Source: Takakia lepidozioides
Lineage: Eukaryota; Streptophyta; Takakiopsida; Takakiales; Takakiaceae
Assembly (NCBI GenBank): GCA_030704615.1
Contig: CM060732.1
Span: 52,369,053 to 52,433,052 of the forward strand
DNA: 64,000 bases
Direction of reading: 5' to 3'
A model generated the notes under the pieces. That model was not told the origin of the DNA and made no database searches. It worked only from the letters and a program-made list of their open reading frames with translations. The position numbers and the translations under genes were made by a program. Positions 33,359 to 46,410 of this stretch are shown here, in pieces (the stretch's first letter is position 1; each line of letters starts with the position of its first letter).

Positions 33359-36300
33359 TCAGGTATGGAGCAACATGGGTGTGGAATCCACATTGGACTT
33401 TCTGACTACTTCAGCAGACTCGGCTCCTTGTATTCCAATAATAAATTGGAGCTCCTCAACCACCTCCTTCATTGTGGGCCTGTCCAGTCTACTCTCTTGC
33501 ACGCAGCTGAGAGCCAACAAGGAAACCCCGATCATTGTCTCAACAATTTTTGGTGGTGCTGATTCCAGCAATCGTGGTTCAATTATATCAATGAGATCCT
33601 CATTTTCTGATTTGATCAGCGCATATACAGCAAGGTTGACGTGATCTTGGTCTCGGGTAAAATCAATAGCCTGTTGCCCTGAAACTAACTCAAGCAACAC
33701 TACTCCAAAACTGTAGACGTCACTTTTGTCTGTCAACTGATAGTTGCGGTAGTACTCAGGGTCTAAATACCCCAGTGTGCCTTGTGCAGTAGTGGACACG
33801 TGTGTCAAATCTGGGGATGCCAACTTAGAGAGACCAAAATCAGATACCTTGGCATTGAGGGACTTATCAAGCAGGATGTTGCTCGATTTTACATCCCGAT
33901 GATAGATGGGAGGATATGCTGCAGAGTGAAGGTACGCCAACCCCTCGGCCGTTTGATGAGCAATATTAAGACGTGTTTTCCAGGTAAGGAAGGTCCCTCT
34001 AGTCCCCTGTAAGTGCTCGAACAGATTTCCATTGGGCACGTACTCATAGATCAGCAGTGGCTGCTGCATATCCACACAGCAACCCAGCAACCTCACCAAA
34101 TTGCGATGATTGACCTGCGACAGGATGCACACTTCATTCAAGACCTGATCAACTCCTTTCACATTCCCCAATTTTGCCGTTTTAACAGCTACTATAGTAC
34201 CATCTGCCAGTGTCCCTTTGTAAACTTCACCAAAACCTCCAACCCCAAGAATCTTGTCCTTTGAAAAACCATCGGTAGATTTTCTCACTTCCTTGCTTGT
34301 GAACACTTTAGCAGACTTTCCACCACTGTGAGCTGAAAGAATGTCTGAAAACTCTTTCATTCTGATGGATTCAACCAGCTGCTTCTTTCTTATCCTTTTG
34401 AATCTCAGCGCAATTGCCACATATGCCAAAACCAACAATACTGCACCACAAACAAGACCTGCACCAGAAGCCCAGAATTTTCTATTAGGAATAATCTAGG
34501 AGAGACCATCAATAATGCAGAGGACCAAATGCATTAAAAGTAACAGTGTGTGTATTTCTCTGTGTTGTTCAACCTGAGATAAGTACATACACACAATAAC
34601 TTGGCTTCATGACAAGAGCCTCAATATTTAGACCAGTCCCTTCCTTCTTTCTGCGCGGACTGCCTTTTCTGGAAGTCAATGCATACTCCTCCAAACCCAC
34701 ATTTTTCAGCATGTTTCCCCAAGCAAATTGAGAAGAAACAGGCACAAGCCACATGTGGAGTTTTCCCCCCTCCCTCACATAGGTGCCTTTAACATGTACG
34801 TGCATTCTCTTCAGTACTTCACCCTATCACCCATCGCCATAACATCAGCCAACCCACTTTTCCAGCTTCAAGTTGCACATGAACTTTCCTTATACACCAA
34901 GGAAAGAAGAATGGATAAGGAGAATACGAGTGGACAGACATGTGCAATGTCAAATAATCTCATCAACTCAGGGCACCTGATCCAGAGTTTCTGATTAATG
35001 CTTGAGCAACAATGTCAGTGTATTGCACTGTCCCCTTGGCAGCCTTTGATCATGATGGTACCATGTTTTGAAAGAATAGCCAATTGTTGGGAAATGGCCC
35101 ATTTCATCGTGACAGGCCCCTCAAGATTTCCGGTCCAAAGGATTAACCAAATTCTCAACGTTGTTGGCAAATGGAGAAAAATACTGTAGAAGTGCAAAAC
35201 ATTACCTACAATCAGAGCCATCATATTGCTTTTGCGACCACAATTTGCACCCCTCACAGCACACTCTGAACCTGCACTTCCACATGGAAATTAAGAACAG
35301 CAAGAAAAAAATGATACAAAGCTTGTTATTCATGAACCTGAAGCTTAAGGAACTAGAATGGGAAAATTGTTCCATAGTTCCAAGTCCGCCTAAAGAGTGG
35401 ACAGCTCCAGATATGCTTGCGATATGTGTTCCCACCCCTACTATGAAGGATTTCATTTGCCAAAAACTGAGTCAAAGACATGGACAGGTTAACTAAAGGG
35501 ACGCACCTCACACAAAACCATTTCATTGTACCAAGAAGTGCCATTCAGAGGAGGCACATACATACTCAAATAGTTGCACCCATAGAATCCAGAAATTGAA
35601 ATTTAAACTGAACTTTGCTATTTATCAGGCAGCTCTCCCAACTCCATTATGCAGTTGCTTAGAAGATTAGGGTTGGGTAGGAATCCAAATTGTTTGTTTT
35701 CAAAGAGAAACAATTGAAGCAGGCGCAATTATATCATGCATCTGACTGCTGCAGCTAACGGTGGGCAGAACTGTTTAACACACCTGGAGCGCAGGTACCA
35801 TTAATGCTGTCCCACTTGTAACCAGGACTGCAAATACACTTGTGAATTGTGCTTGCAGGGTCAAAAACGCACTTGGACATGCCTTCACATGTCTGTTTAG
35901 CTCCACAAGAGGGTTCCGAAGGAACTTCCCATTGCACCTCAATGCCATACTCCCACGATGTTGATGATACCCGCGGGTTAAAATTTACCACACTTGTGTA
36001 TGCTGAGCATTCTTGCGGGTTGACAGGTATGTTGTACGCAGCAGTTGGACCCGCTTCAAAAGAGCAGCAGAGAGCTGTATCGCAGGCCTTCACTTTCGCC
36101 ACCTTCCCTGCAAACTCCCTGCACGGGCTATTGTTGCTGCAGTTCAAGGGAGATCGCAGTAGTATCGACGTGCAATTGAGAAGCATAATCGTGTTACTGC
36201 TTGTGATGTTAAACGGAAGACTTTGATCCAGCGATAGTCCCCCACTCGCAAAGTCCGATGAGACACATGATGGCCCTGTTAATGTCGCTGGGGATATAAC

Positions 36301-36591
36301 CATGCGTCCGGCAAGTGCATCGATACTAAGAATGGCACGAGGACCTGCTTTCGTGGGCAACTCCAGCTGCTTAGCAGCGTTGCAGTTCACATGATACTGT
36401 GGCTGCCCACAAGATTTCCCTGTGCTAAGCGGGTACGGCACACTCACCGTTCCACATTTGGAACACACAGCTGCCTCAACCAGAGTTACTGTCAACACCA
36501 GCCCTGCCATGAAGACCGTACCATATTGCCTCAGAGAAACTGCCACCAAGTGGTGCAACATAATGCCGCAGATACTGCTCCTTCTACCCAT
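33359..36591 (-). CDS. Wall-associated-kinase-like receptor kinase (WAKL type)
   Basis: Exon 36591-35784 encodes a signal peptide (FMAGLVLTVTLVEAAVCSKC region), a cysteine-rich GUB_WAK-type galacturonan-binding domain (YPLSTGKSCGQPQYHVNC), a WAK-associated domain with CDTALCCSF, and an EGF-like turn (CICSPGYKWDSINGTC). It ends CCAG|GTGTG. Exon 34458-33359 begins in matching phase with the membrane span (LVCGAVLLVLAYVAIAL) and a complete Ser/Thr kinase: GVGGFGEVYKG, VAVK, HRDVKSSNILLD, DFGLSKL, GTLGYLDPEYY. The join gives 635 residues, typical for WAKL20-like proteins. A 72-base in-phase optional exon may lie near 35280-35209. It would act at the plasma membrane, sensing cell wall pectin. The family is known for this; function here is inferred. 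Earlier ATGs at residues 1, 11 and 28 are all possible starts. Confidence 0.9.
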
Positions 36592-37450
36592 GGTGCCCCC
36601 TTCCCCACATTTGCATATGCCTCGTGCAACTCCCTCAAACTCTACTGCATCAGATCACCCGGGGCTGAAACTGTCTTTGCAAGTTTGCACCGAAGCTGCG
36701 CGTCACTTGTAGCTACATGGTTGGTCGCAACTGGACCGTGCTGTGATTCGTATGGCACAAGAGGCTAGTCCAAACCAAGTCCATTTTCAGCACAAGACTG
36801 TGTGTGGCATGCGCTCAAGTGTGACCAAACTCTGCTGTAGAAGTCGTCATATTTCGGACCCAGTGATGTTGTTATAACAGCCGAGAGCATGGACTCATTC
36901 CCTCAAAACTCTACCAGCAAGAGGTGAAGTGCCCACTGGCCACACAACAGCATCAGCTGAGTGGGTTCCGCAGCCACGAAGAATGGACCCGAGCACAGAG
37001 AGGGAGAAACTCGGGAGTCGGGAGCACTTGAGCAGCAACCTGGCGATCCCATTAAAACAGGCCCTGATACAGACCCAGGTGACATGCTCGACGTACTATC
37101 CAGCAGAGTACTACTCGTACGACTCCCCGAGACAGAAGGAGGGTGATGAAGTAGGCAGTTACACCACCATCTCCACCTTTGATGCCAACGGTACCTGCAG
37201 CCGCCGACATTCACTACCACCCCAGTCTACTGCCACTCACATGCACTGCTGACGACACTCGTCTCCAGCCAGGCACTGCCATCTTCCACTCCCTAACCAC
37301 ACACTAAGTGTAATTAGTGATGAGTGATTAGCACTGCGGCAAACCTTGAGGGAGGTATGTTGGAATGGTTGCGGTTGGGACGTGGGACATTGCTGTTGGA
37401 GGTTAGTAATTGTGCTGGTGGAAGATGTTCTACTAGGCTGGCAGCTGTAG
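36592..37450. other. Upstream region of the WAK-like gene
   Basis: No firm gene. A plus-strand stretch at about 36961-37165 is protein-like (NLAIPLKQALIQTQ, then CSTYYPAEYYSYDSPRQK) with a GT donor near 37160, and could be a short exon of an unidentified gene. The rest should contain the kinase promoter; no clear TATA box was identified. Confidence 0.3.
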
Positions 37451-37454
37451 ATGC

Positions 37455-37925
37455 ATGGGTCCCAAGCCAGCCCTTTTCATTGCAAATGTACCAACAACAG
37501 GCTGCAATGTCAACGACTTTTGTAACCATTTTGCAGAGGAGGAGGTACAAGGACAGATAGACATGGATTCCTACATTCTCCTTGCCTGTACTGGTGCATG
37601 GTCAAAGCTGGATCACCAGGCCCTTTCTTACCTTGATGAAGTCCTACTCTTCTCAGCTTCCAACAAAGTAAAGGTTAATGGTATTATTTCCTGGGCCTCT
37701 CTATCCCATTAGGTAAGACAGGATGTCCACTGCCTCCTTTCCTAGTTTTTACAGCTGTAGTTAGTCTTGGTCAGATGGTGGATACTGGGCCAGATATGAT
37801 AGAGTTGCGGCTGCCTCCACCCAATCCTACTATTAACATCTCAGGATGCCGCTGATACGTCTTGCTTTTGGACGATTATGACAAATAAAATATTGATAGG
37901 GCCTTCCAAGTTCTTAATTCCTTTT
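37455..37925 (+). pseudogene. LINE reverse transcriptase fragment
   Basis: The frame from 37455 carries WSKLDHQALSYLDEVLLF and NKVKVNGI, the stretch before the RT core. Then, after a stop, KTGCPLPPFLVFTAVVSLGQ corresponds to the conserved GxxQGCPLSP block. Further on, TSQDAADTSCFW corresponds to the degenerated FADD active-site block. Stops and frame changes are frequent. It may be the reverse-transcriptase side of the L1-like family whose ORF1 lies at 6.1-7.3 kb. Confidence 0.6.
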
Positions 37926-37940
37926 CGTTGGCTTTAGGAC

Positions 37941-38769
37941 TTGACCCTTAAGTTCCCAAGCCCTTTTTTGACTTTTTACCAATTTTGGGTACCCAGTTGC
38001 AGTAAATTGCCCCTAGAAACCTACCAAAAATCATCCAGAGATTCCAGTCTTATAGCAATAGGCCCAACTCATTTACGCATGACATACCAAAAAATGAGCC
38101 AAGTCCACCATGGAAATTGTGAGATTATAGCGTTGGCCCGGACCTCAAATATCAGGTCCAAAGAAAAAGTGAGAAAGAAATTGGTTTGACCTAATCAAAA
38201 CCTAGCTTTATCCAATTTTGCTTGCCCCAAGACCCACCATTTCCAAATCAATAGTGGAGTGGCTATGACCCCACTAAATTGCAAGTCCAACTGATTTTCT
38301 CACCAATGGTTGCTATGCATGCAATTACATGGGGGTTGAAATCTCAAAATTGACAACAGAAAATGTGCCTCCAAATGAAGTACTTTTTTTTCTACAAATT
38401 TTTTAAAAGCCAATGGTGGATGTGTGTATGTAATGCTCACACAGCACAAGGTGAAGCATTTTTTCTAAAATTGCTAATTTTCTGCCAAAATGGCCTATGG
38501 AGTGCAATCTGTTTTGGGCTTATTACCTGCCACGTTAGCGGTCAACAAGCCCTTTTCAGGCCCCAAAACGTAAATGAGAGATCTAAGATATTTTTTGTAG
38601 GTCATAGCTTTTGTTTTTTTTTAATTTTGTTTTTTTCATCGTACTCGAGACAAATCCTTTGTCATTAAAGCTTCAGGAGTGGGCCCCATCAGATTAGATC
38701 TGCAAAAATTAGGTCGAAGTGCAAATTCAAAGTGACCCGATTCAGGTCGCTTGGGAACTTAAGGGTTAA
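37941..38769. mobile_element. MITE-like element with 21-bp inverted ends
   Basis: The left end TTGACCCTTAAGTTCCCAAG (37941-37960, plus C) is the inverse of the right end at 38749-38769 with one mismatch. The 829-bp body has no coding frame. The end motif GGGCACTTAAGGGTTAA recurs near 45035 and 54820, so this is a dispersed family. No clean target duplication is visible. The superfamily is not assigned. Confidence 0.6.
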
Positions 38770-38819
38770 AGACTACTGAAATAAGTGAGTTGACTTCTTT
38801 TCCAAAGTGAATCCAATGG

Positions 38820-40229
38820 TGCACTATGCTAACAAGTGGGATCAGCTGCCACAAATGTTCAAATCAGACAAACTTTGCAATCTTGTTGTGCTATAATAAG
38901 TGTATGCTAACTCTATACACCCTCACCCTTCTTCCCCCTTTGACACACCAGCACTTACTGAACCAAAACACTCACCCAATTATGCCTAGCCTACGTATTG
39001 CCAACTATAACCAAGCCGTGTGGCAACTACACAAATTACTCTTTCACAACATCATGAAACCATATGATACACCTTTATCAAAGCATGAACACACAACACA
39101 ACCAAGAACCGCCTGCCATAACATCCCACCATGGCTCCTCCCACGCTCTTGCCCTACCTCCAAATGCTTCTCCCCCACACGTCCTTATGTTTAGATATTT
39201 TACTATCTACAGACCTACCAGCCCCTTCATCCCCCACTCACACCCTCCCAAGACCTCACCATCCACTTTATAAAATCCACTTTCTACGGCTCGTAAACTG
39301 ACACCCTCAGCTACCACACTGCAAGAACGGCAACGAGAAGGCAATATGACGTGGTGCTTATGTGGAGCCTCTCCGTAAAAGTAGGATTTCCAGGGACTAT
39401 TGCCTGGAAATCCGAAATGTTAGGGAACTGCTTTGTCGCGATTTGCTCCTTCTCGTCGTGGCCCTCATCTGGATCATTCATTTTTGCTTCTCAACAATCT
39501 GTTCCCGTGCCCACTGCCGCTCATGTGGTGGCGTTGGTTTATTCCCCCCATCATACTACATCTTTACAAACAACTTAACCTCATTCTTTTTCCTGCGAAA
39601 CCACCTAGCCAGCCCATCCTTCCACCACCACCACCCAGACCGTAATCTTACTCAGCAATCATCACTCTCGCCATCTCAATCAACAAACCCATTTAATTCC
39701 TTAAAGTACGTTCACATACCAGAATCAACGGAAACGAGGAGGCTGACCTCCTTACCCAACTAAGGGCCTCCAAACCCCCAGTAGAACCCTCCACAGATCC
39801 CATCCATATTGCACATACACATCTTTCTGGCTAATACATCCAATCCCCCCCGAATCTAAACCTATTCATAACCTCCGCTCTACCCTATCTAAAGAAGCCA
39901 ATAAACAAGCCACTGCATCTCTCAGTCACACCAAACAGCATATCCCAAAATGGAAACACTCCGCAGTATTTCGTCATAAACTGTCCCACCACTTCTGACA
40001 CACTAAATCCGCTTCCGATGCACAAATTCGACAAACACTTAAGTTTAGATTTGCCCAATATATGGGGCACCAACATAAGCATACCTTTTGGCCAACCATT
40101 TTTACATCCCCACACTGCCCCCTCTACTCCCATATAAAAGCGGTACGAGACACTTGGCCTCATATTCTCAGCAAATGCCCCCACCCAGTCATACATGGCC
40201 TTCGCATCTCCAGACATAATCAAGCCGTA
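38820..40229 (+). pseudogene. LINE 3' coding region with RNase H, two overlapping relics
   Basis: At 38975-39150 the frame reads SLRIANYNQAVWQLHKLLFH and later IPPWLLP. A second relic has an RNase H piece (KVRSHTRINGNEEADLLTQL, about 39705-39765) and a Cys/His-rich end (GLRISRHNQAV) that stops exactly where the LTR begins at 40230. LINEs of several clades carry RNase H and such a C-terminus. Both are broken by stops. The continuation of the second relic (VWHIHKLLQRH) is found inverted at 46410. Confidence 0.65.
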
Positions 40230-40800
40230 TGTCACGGACATAGCCCAGAAGAACTTACCAGGAGTAAATACCAGAAGTTATCAAATTACCATGTTATCGG
40301 AAGTTATTATGATTTACCATAATTTACCATTATTTATGTTACTGAGAGTTATCAAATTACCAAGAGTAACTTGGGAAACTGCTCAGGAAGTTTCATTTGG
40401 AGGAAACTTCTCCATCAAGATACCTCCTTTGTTTAAGGAAGCTTCTCCATCAAGAAACCTCCATAGAGGAAGCTTCTTAGGAGACTTCTTAGTAGCCAGT
40501 ATATATAGGAGGCGAGACTAGACACTCTTCAGTCTCGCCAACACCAATTCAATCTACTCTTATTTCCGGTCCCCAGTACTCTACCCCATCTTCCAATATC
40601 TAGTACTCCAGTCCAGTTTCCAGCATTCCAGTATTCAAGTCGTGTTCGAATATCTTGTACTCTTGTTCATTGTTATAAAAATCGTCTTGATTCCTATTTA
40701 CTCATCGTGCATACGGCCACGCCGACCTTGACTTCTTATTTAGTCTTGTACCTCTAGTCTGATATCTTGTTTGTGTTCAGTCATGTTCTTGTCCTTGACA
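40230..40800 (+). repeat. 5' LTR of a Ty3/gypsy element
   Basis: The repeat runs from TGTCACGGACATAGCCC to CCTTGACA, with TGTCA...TGACA ends. It contains a TATATATAGG stretch at about 40500 as a likely promoter. CCGTA at 40225-40229 is the upstream half of the target duplication. Just downstream, TTTTGGCGAGACTGC is the probable primer-binding region. An inverted second copy lies at 46411-47008. Confidence 0.85.
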
Positions 40801-40859
40801 TTTTGGCGAGACTGCAGTTTGTTCCTTAGTTAGTTAAGAGGAAAGACACATTTGCGAAA

Positions 40860-41890
40860 ATGATCGCCACATTGCAGAGTCTTCAATTCCAAATGCAAGA
40901 ACTTCGTGCCTTTACTGCCCAACTACAAGTTGATCAGTCTCAAGATCTTGGCAACGCTCTCAACATTTTGCAACAACAAATTTCAGAGTTAAAGGAGTCG
41001 GACAATGGATCTTCAACCTTACGAGTCCCTACTACAACAAATTCTACTGCAACGGTTCCTCCAAATCTTCAACAGATTACAAAGGAACCAAAGGTCAGCA
41101 TGCCCGAAAAATTTGATGGGACGAGATTAAGATTTCGCGGTTTTTTCAACAAGTACATTGTTCCTACGACTACATCCACAACGCTACCCTGATGAAAGTA
41201 TTCAAGTGAGATTCGTGGGCACCCTTCTATCAGGCACTGCCCTATCTTGGTTTGCACCGCTATTAGAGAAAAATTCGCATTTACTATACATTTTGAAGCG
41301 TTCATGTCCGAGTTCACTGCAACGTTTCAGAGAAAGATAGAGAGAGAGTTGCAGAGACAAAGATGCGAAATGTTCGACAAAAGCCACGTCCAGCTTCCGT
41401 TTATTCTGTCGAATTTCGACAACTTACGTGCGACCTCGACTGGAATGAGAAGGGTCTCATTAGTCAGTTTCGATGTAGCTTAAAAGATGATGTAAAAGAT
41501 TTGTTGCTGACAATGTCAAACGTGAGTGCACTGAGCAAATTCATCACCCAAGTCATTGCATGCGATAATCGTTTGTTCGAAAGACGTCAAGAGAAGCGAT
41601 CTGGATGGTCGACGACGCACCATGAAATAGAAGAGATACAAACAAATGGATAGAAGGAGTCTTGCAACATTGACACTGATGCTGATACTACGACACCAAA
41701 TACAACGATTCATCAGACATCCGGTAATGATCATATGTAGATTGATGCTGTCTGATTCAAGCCATTGACGCCACAAGAAAACAAAAATGGCGCTCAAATG
41801 GATTATATATTTATTGCGGAGAAGATGATCACATAGCATTAAACTGCCCCAATAAGAGAAGATTTAAAGCTCGGGGCACAACTCAAGTGT
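40860..41890 (+). pseudogene. Ty3/gypsy gag, degenerate
   Basis: Frame pieces in order: a coiled-coil-like start (MIATLQSLQFQMQELRAFTA), MPEKFDGTRLRFRGF, LSGTALSWFAPLLEKNS, then RQLTCDLDWNEKGLISQFR and a zinc-knuckle remnant (YCGEDDHIALNCP) lacking its first Cys. These are the capsid and nucleic-acid-binding parts of plant gypsy gag. At least three frame changes separate them. The copy cannot make a full capsid protein. Confidence 0.75.
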
Positions 41891-41949
41891 TCGATACGAA
41901 AAGGTCGGAAAACGAAGATGTCCAGTCATAATAGGGACCATGCGGCTGG

Positions 41950-44090
41950 ACACCCCAAATTCCTCACACAAAAAAAATTTCTTTCTACCTCCAGACCCTC
42001 CAGACCTATACCTTGTTTCACAGTTCCAGTAAAGATCAAGATGCAAAATCGCGATATCTCCGTAGAAGCACTTTTGGACTCGGGCGCTTCAACGTGTTTT
42101 ATTGACAAAGACTTGGCGAAGCACACAATTTAAACGCTCGTAGAAAAAAATTATCGGCCCCTGTTGAAGTCATCGATGGACGAGACCGTTAACATCAGGA
42201 ATATTGACCATGAAACTCGACCCCTTGAAATGAAGCTTAAAATCAAGCATCACCTATTGTTTTCAAATGTCATCTAGTTCCAACAAATCATGTGATCCTT
42301 GGACTTCCCTAGTTTTTGTATTTCATAATCCCTGATATCGACTGGCGATTACGAAAATTTCGGCAAGGACAAATGCCAAAGTACCAAAGGTATTCAACCC
42401 CTGTTTCTGGAGCTAGAGCCTTTATAAGAGCTACGAAAGAAACGCGACATTTGCACTTTATGCGACTCCCCGATCAAAACCACAACAGACCAAGGTACTT
42501 CGACATTACCCACTCAATATCAAGATTTCAAGGATGTTTTCGAGAAGAAAAATACAGACATGTTGCCAGAACATCGACCTTATGATTATGCAATTGAGTT
42601 ACAAGAAGGAGCTCAACCACCATTCGGCCCGATCTACAATTTATCTCAGACAGCTGGCTACTTTCGCAAATATATTTGATGAAAAATTGTCAAAGAATTT
42701 CATTCGCACATTCGAAATCACCCGCGGGAGCACTTATCTTATTTGTGAAGAAGAAGAACGGATCGCTACGCATGTGTGTGGAATTATCGTGGGCTCAACC
42801 AAGTCACTATAAAAAATCGATACCCACTACCGCTGATTTCTGGACTCCTCGAACAACTTGGACGAGCAAATTTTTTCACAAAGATCGACTTGAGAAAAGC
42901 TTACAACCTTGTACGAATAAAAGAAGGAGACGAATGGAATACTGCTTTTCGCACAAGGTACGGACATTTCGAATACAGTGTTATGCCTTTCGGTCTTACT
43001 AATGCTCCAGCAATTTTTCAATACATGATGAATGACATTTTTCGAGAATTTTAGATGACTTTGTAGTCATCTATTTGGACGACATTTTGATATTTTCTCA
43101 GAATGAAGAAGAACATGGTCGCCATGTACGTCTTGTCCTTGATAAATGAGGGAAAAACTATACGCCAAATGTGAAAAATGTGTTTTTTTCCAATCTGAAG
43201 TCGAATTTTTGGGCTACATTTATTCCGACAAATGAGTCTTTATGAATCAGAAGAAAATACAAACCATTTTCGAGTGGATTAAACCAACTTCGGTCCGAGA
43301 TTTATAATGTTTTCTAGGATTTGCAAATTTATATAGAATCTTCATCAATGACTTCTCCAAAATTGCTACACCATTGACACGACTCACAAGGAAAGACAAA
43401 TTTGTATGGGACGAGAAGGCTGACCAAACATTTGAAAGGCTGAAGCAGGCATTTACAATGGCTCCAATACTGGTACATGCAGACCCATCTAAACCATTCT
43501 TTTTGGAAGAGATGCATCGGACTTTGCACTTGGCGCGGTACTCTCTCAATACGGTACAGATGACCGACTTCACCCTGTTTGTTTTCGTTCTTGCAAATTC
43601 TCCGTTGCGGAGATCAATATGAAATCCATACAAGAGGCCTTCTAGCAATTATCGATGCTTTTGAGGAGTGGCGTCATCTATTAGAGGAGCTAATATCAGG
43701 TCAATCTATAAACCCGATCACAAAACCTCGAGTATTTTATGAGTGCTCGTTTTTTGAATCGACGACAAACGAGATGGACTATGTCACTAGCAAGGTTTGA
43801 TTTTGTTATTACCTACCATTCCGGACATCTTCAAAGAAAACCAGTTGCTCTTTCTCGACGATCGTTCTTGCGCCAAAAGAAGATGATGGCAAGCTTTGAC
43901 CCAACAAAATCATCATCTTGAAACCAGCAAATCTCCAATTGAATATGATATCCACCATGTCCACCTATGACGATGTAGAGATCATAAGGAGATTCAGAAG
44001 CACTGAAGAGTGACTAATTTGCTACGAGACTACGAAGGCAACTAAATCGACCTCGAGACAACCACATGTTACAAACGGGCACACTCAGCT
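41950..44090 (+). pseudogene. Ty3/gypsy pol relic: protease, reverse transcriptase, RNase H
   Basis: The protease region has LLDSGASTCFIDKDLA (about 42075-42125). The reverse transcriptase has [47 protein letters not shown] and the active-site block [14 protein letters not shown] (about 43065-43110). The connection region has FVWDEKADQTFERLKQAF. The RNase H has EIHTRGLLAIIDAFEEWRHL and ends near ITYHSGHLQRKPVALSR. Multiple stops and frame changes are present. The order PR-RT-RH is Ty3/gypsy. The integrase does not follow: coding similarity ends at about 44090. Confidence 0.85.
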
Positions 44091-45480
44091 TTTTTGAGGC
44101 CAATTGGCCCCCCTAAACTGCGGTCAGGTTAGGGTGACCGAAAGATACCCCATAAAGGTTAGGGCGGCACGCTCCCCCAAACCCCTTGATTGCCCGTAAG
44201 GGGCATGGCGCCTGGCGCAGGTCGGCATTCCCAGGCCTGGGCCCTAGCCTGAATCGACGGCGATGGCAGCTCCGGCCAATGCCATGCACGGTGGGCTGGA
44301 GGGAGTGCAGCCACGATGGCGGCAGAGCTCGGGGCTCAGGAAAAACTCCACGAGGGGTGGGCCAAACCTAGGGCCGGGGTTTGAGAGGGTTCAGAGTGGA
44401 GTGGCCCCCCATGAAAGCAGGGCCGGGTAAGCCAGAGGAGCTCCCAAGCCCTGTGCCCTTCTGGGCTATGGCTCCAAATATCCTAGGCCTGCAGGTTATA
44501 ACATAGGTGTGCCATTTGAAGTCTTAGGCAGGGAACCTAAAGATGTGAGGGCATTTACCGATTGGTCCCAAACTTTTTTGGGGATCTCATATGGATGTTC
44601 ATGACACTTCAACCGGAGGGATTAGGAATTGAACGGCTGAATTTGTTTGTATAATTTTAGGAAAAGATATTTTGGCCTGCCCAAAGAAAATGGCATATTT
44701 TGACCCCAATTTGTCACTACAAAGGAGCCCACTTGATAACATTTCAGAAAAAATGGAAAAATTATGAGGATGTGTGTTATCAGGTATGGTACAACATTCT
44801 TGAGACTCTCAAAAAAAGAGAAATTAAAACTGCCCAAATACGAGCAAACAACTGCTTTTTTGGCACCTATTTCTTAGTGAAGAGTTTTTTTTGTCCCCAC
44901 TTTGTGGCAGGAGGTGGGGTAGGTGGGAAGTAATTCCAACGGTCAGTTTTACAAGGACATAGAGATTTTCCAGATAAAAATGTTTTTGTGGCAGGGTCCT
45001 GTTTTTCCACGAGAGGGTGAAAATGAGTATGGGCACTTAAGGGTTAATATAGTTGGTTTGAGAAAACATTCATCCATGTGAATTTTCAACCCTCTAATGA
45101 ATAAATATTGTATTTTGTTGGAATGAAGAAATACTATATGCAGTGAAGGCTATATGTACTAAACCCCAAACCTTTCCAACCGTTATTTTTTATCTGCTTT
45201 ATTATTTTTTCTCAAATGTTATGTTTTGGATTTTGACCTCTATCTGATATATCTACATAAATGTTATAATGTTTTTGCTCTATAGGCATAACAATTATCC
45301 AGGGTCGACTGTAACATTTTCGCTATTTTGGAGCCTTATTCGCATGAATTCTATTTCCGTGAAAACATGTGTATCTTATTTCCGTGAAAACATATGTATC
45401 ATATTGTCATGTTTTTGTGCTCACGTCTACGTTTTCATATGCTCACGCCATTTGTGCTCACCGTGTTGCCCCGTCCTACC
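44091..45480. other. Unassigned repeat-like interval
   Basis: No credible gene. A G/C-rich part (44100-44480) is followed by sequence ending in GGGCACTTAAGGGTTAA near 45035, the end motif of the MITE family at 37941. Because pol stops at about 44090 and inverted LINE/LTR sequence begins at about 45690, one inversion breakpoint probably lies here. Confidence 0.4.
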
Positions 45481-45485
45481 AAACA

Positions 45486-45512
45486 CCCCCCCCCCCCCCC
45501 CCCCCCCCCCCC
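45486..45512 (+). repeat. Poly-C tract, 27 bases
   Basis: Uninterrupted run of C between AAACA and TCGTTTG. Its length may vary between individuals or be an assembly estimate. Confidence 0.95.
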
Positions 45513-45689
45513 TCGTTTGTGAGTTGAGAGAGTGAGAGAGAGAAGATTCCGGCCAAAACTGGCGTAATTAAAGGCCTTACCACACGAGCGGCAGTGAGCT
45601 GGAGTGACATGGAAGTCCCTGGCTAGGATTGTAGCACCTGTATATTATGGAGAGTAGGCCCACGTTAGCAAAACAAAACCAATGCTAGA

Positions 45690-46410
45690 GAGAAGACCCC
45701 GGCCAAAGCTGGCGTAACTAAGAGTCATTTCGCCTTGCGGCTACTACCCCCTTTTGAGTGTGGGCCCTATATAAAGATGACAGGTGTCCCTGGGACATCG
45801 GGTATCCAGGGGTATGAGGTACCTTGGGTACCTAGGGTACCCAATGGTACCCTGGGATACCAAAGATGGAGTGGATTCTAGTTTTCGCTTATTAGTTATG
45901 ATAGCTGTAAGAGATCGAAGTGTTGTGAGGTGGATGTCCTTGAAGCATGTATGGATGGAGATGATGGGGAGTTTAAATTTGTCTTGAAGTGTTGAGATGT
46001 TGTCGTTGTGTATGCCACCTCTAATGCCAGCAGAGATGACGGAAAGTGGGCCGATGACACCTCCCTGCCGGCGAATAGCTAGGATAAACGAGGCGTATTT
46101 CTGACGTTTTTCAAGGATGAAGGTGCTCGGGAAGCGGTCGTGGTAGTACGTAAATTCGATGAAGTGTATGATGAGTGATGGGGAAGGAGTAAAGGGTGGG
46201 GGGCATTTATGGGGAGTCCCTGCACCAATAGAATGTCCGGGCAAAGTCTTGCGGGGCATGTGCAAGTAGTGTGGGATTGACAAATATAAGGTAATAGTCA
46301 GTTTGGTACTATATGGTTCTGGGATCTGCCTTGGTAAGTGCCCGCATTGATAAGTGAGAACCATCTGGTTCTTTTATGTCGTTGTAACAGTTTGTGGATG
46401 TGCCATACGG
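45690..46410 (-). pseudogene. LINE 3' end, inverted continuation of the 38820-40229 relic
   Basis: Reading down from 46410: VWHIHKLLQRHKR, then after a frame change FIEFTYYHDRFPSTFILEKR, QKYASFILAIRRQGGVIGP, and SVISAGIRGGIHNDNI, ending near 45744. The 3' untranslated part has a hairpin-like GGGCCCACACTC...GGGGGTAGTAGCC and TTAGTTACGCC-GCTTTGGCCG before a TCTCTCT tail at about 45690. Another copy lies at 52965-53640. The start at 46410 abuts the LTR and the TSD half TACGG (46406-46410). Confidence 0.65.

Noticed and set aside
36929-37252. A complete plus-strand gene at this position
   Set aside because: Only a short protein-like stretch with one possible donor; no start context or family.
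37941-38769. MULE assignment for the MITE-like element
   Set aside because: No 8-10-bp target duplication is visible at the ends.
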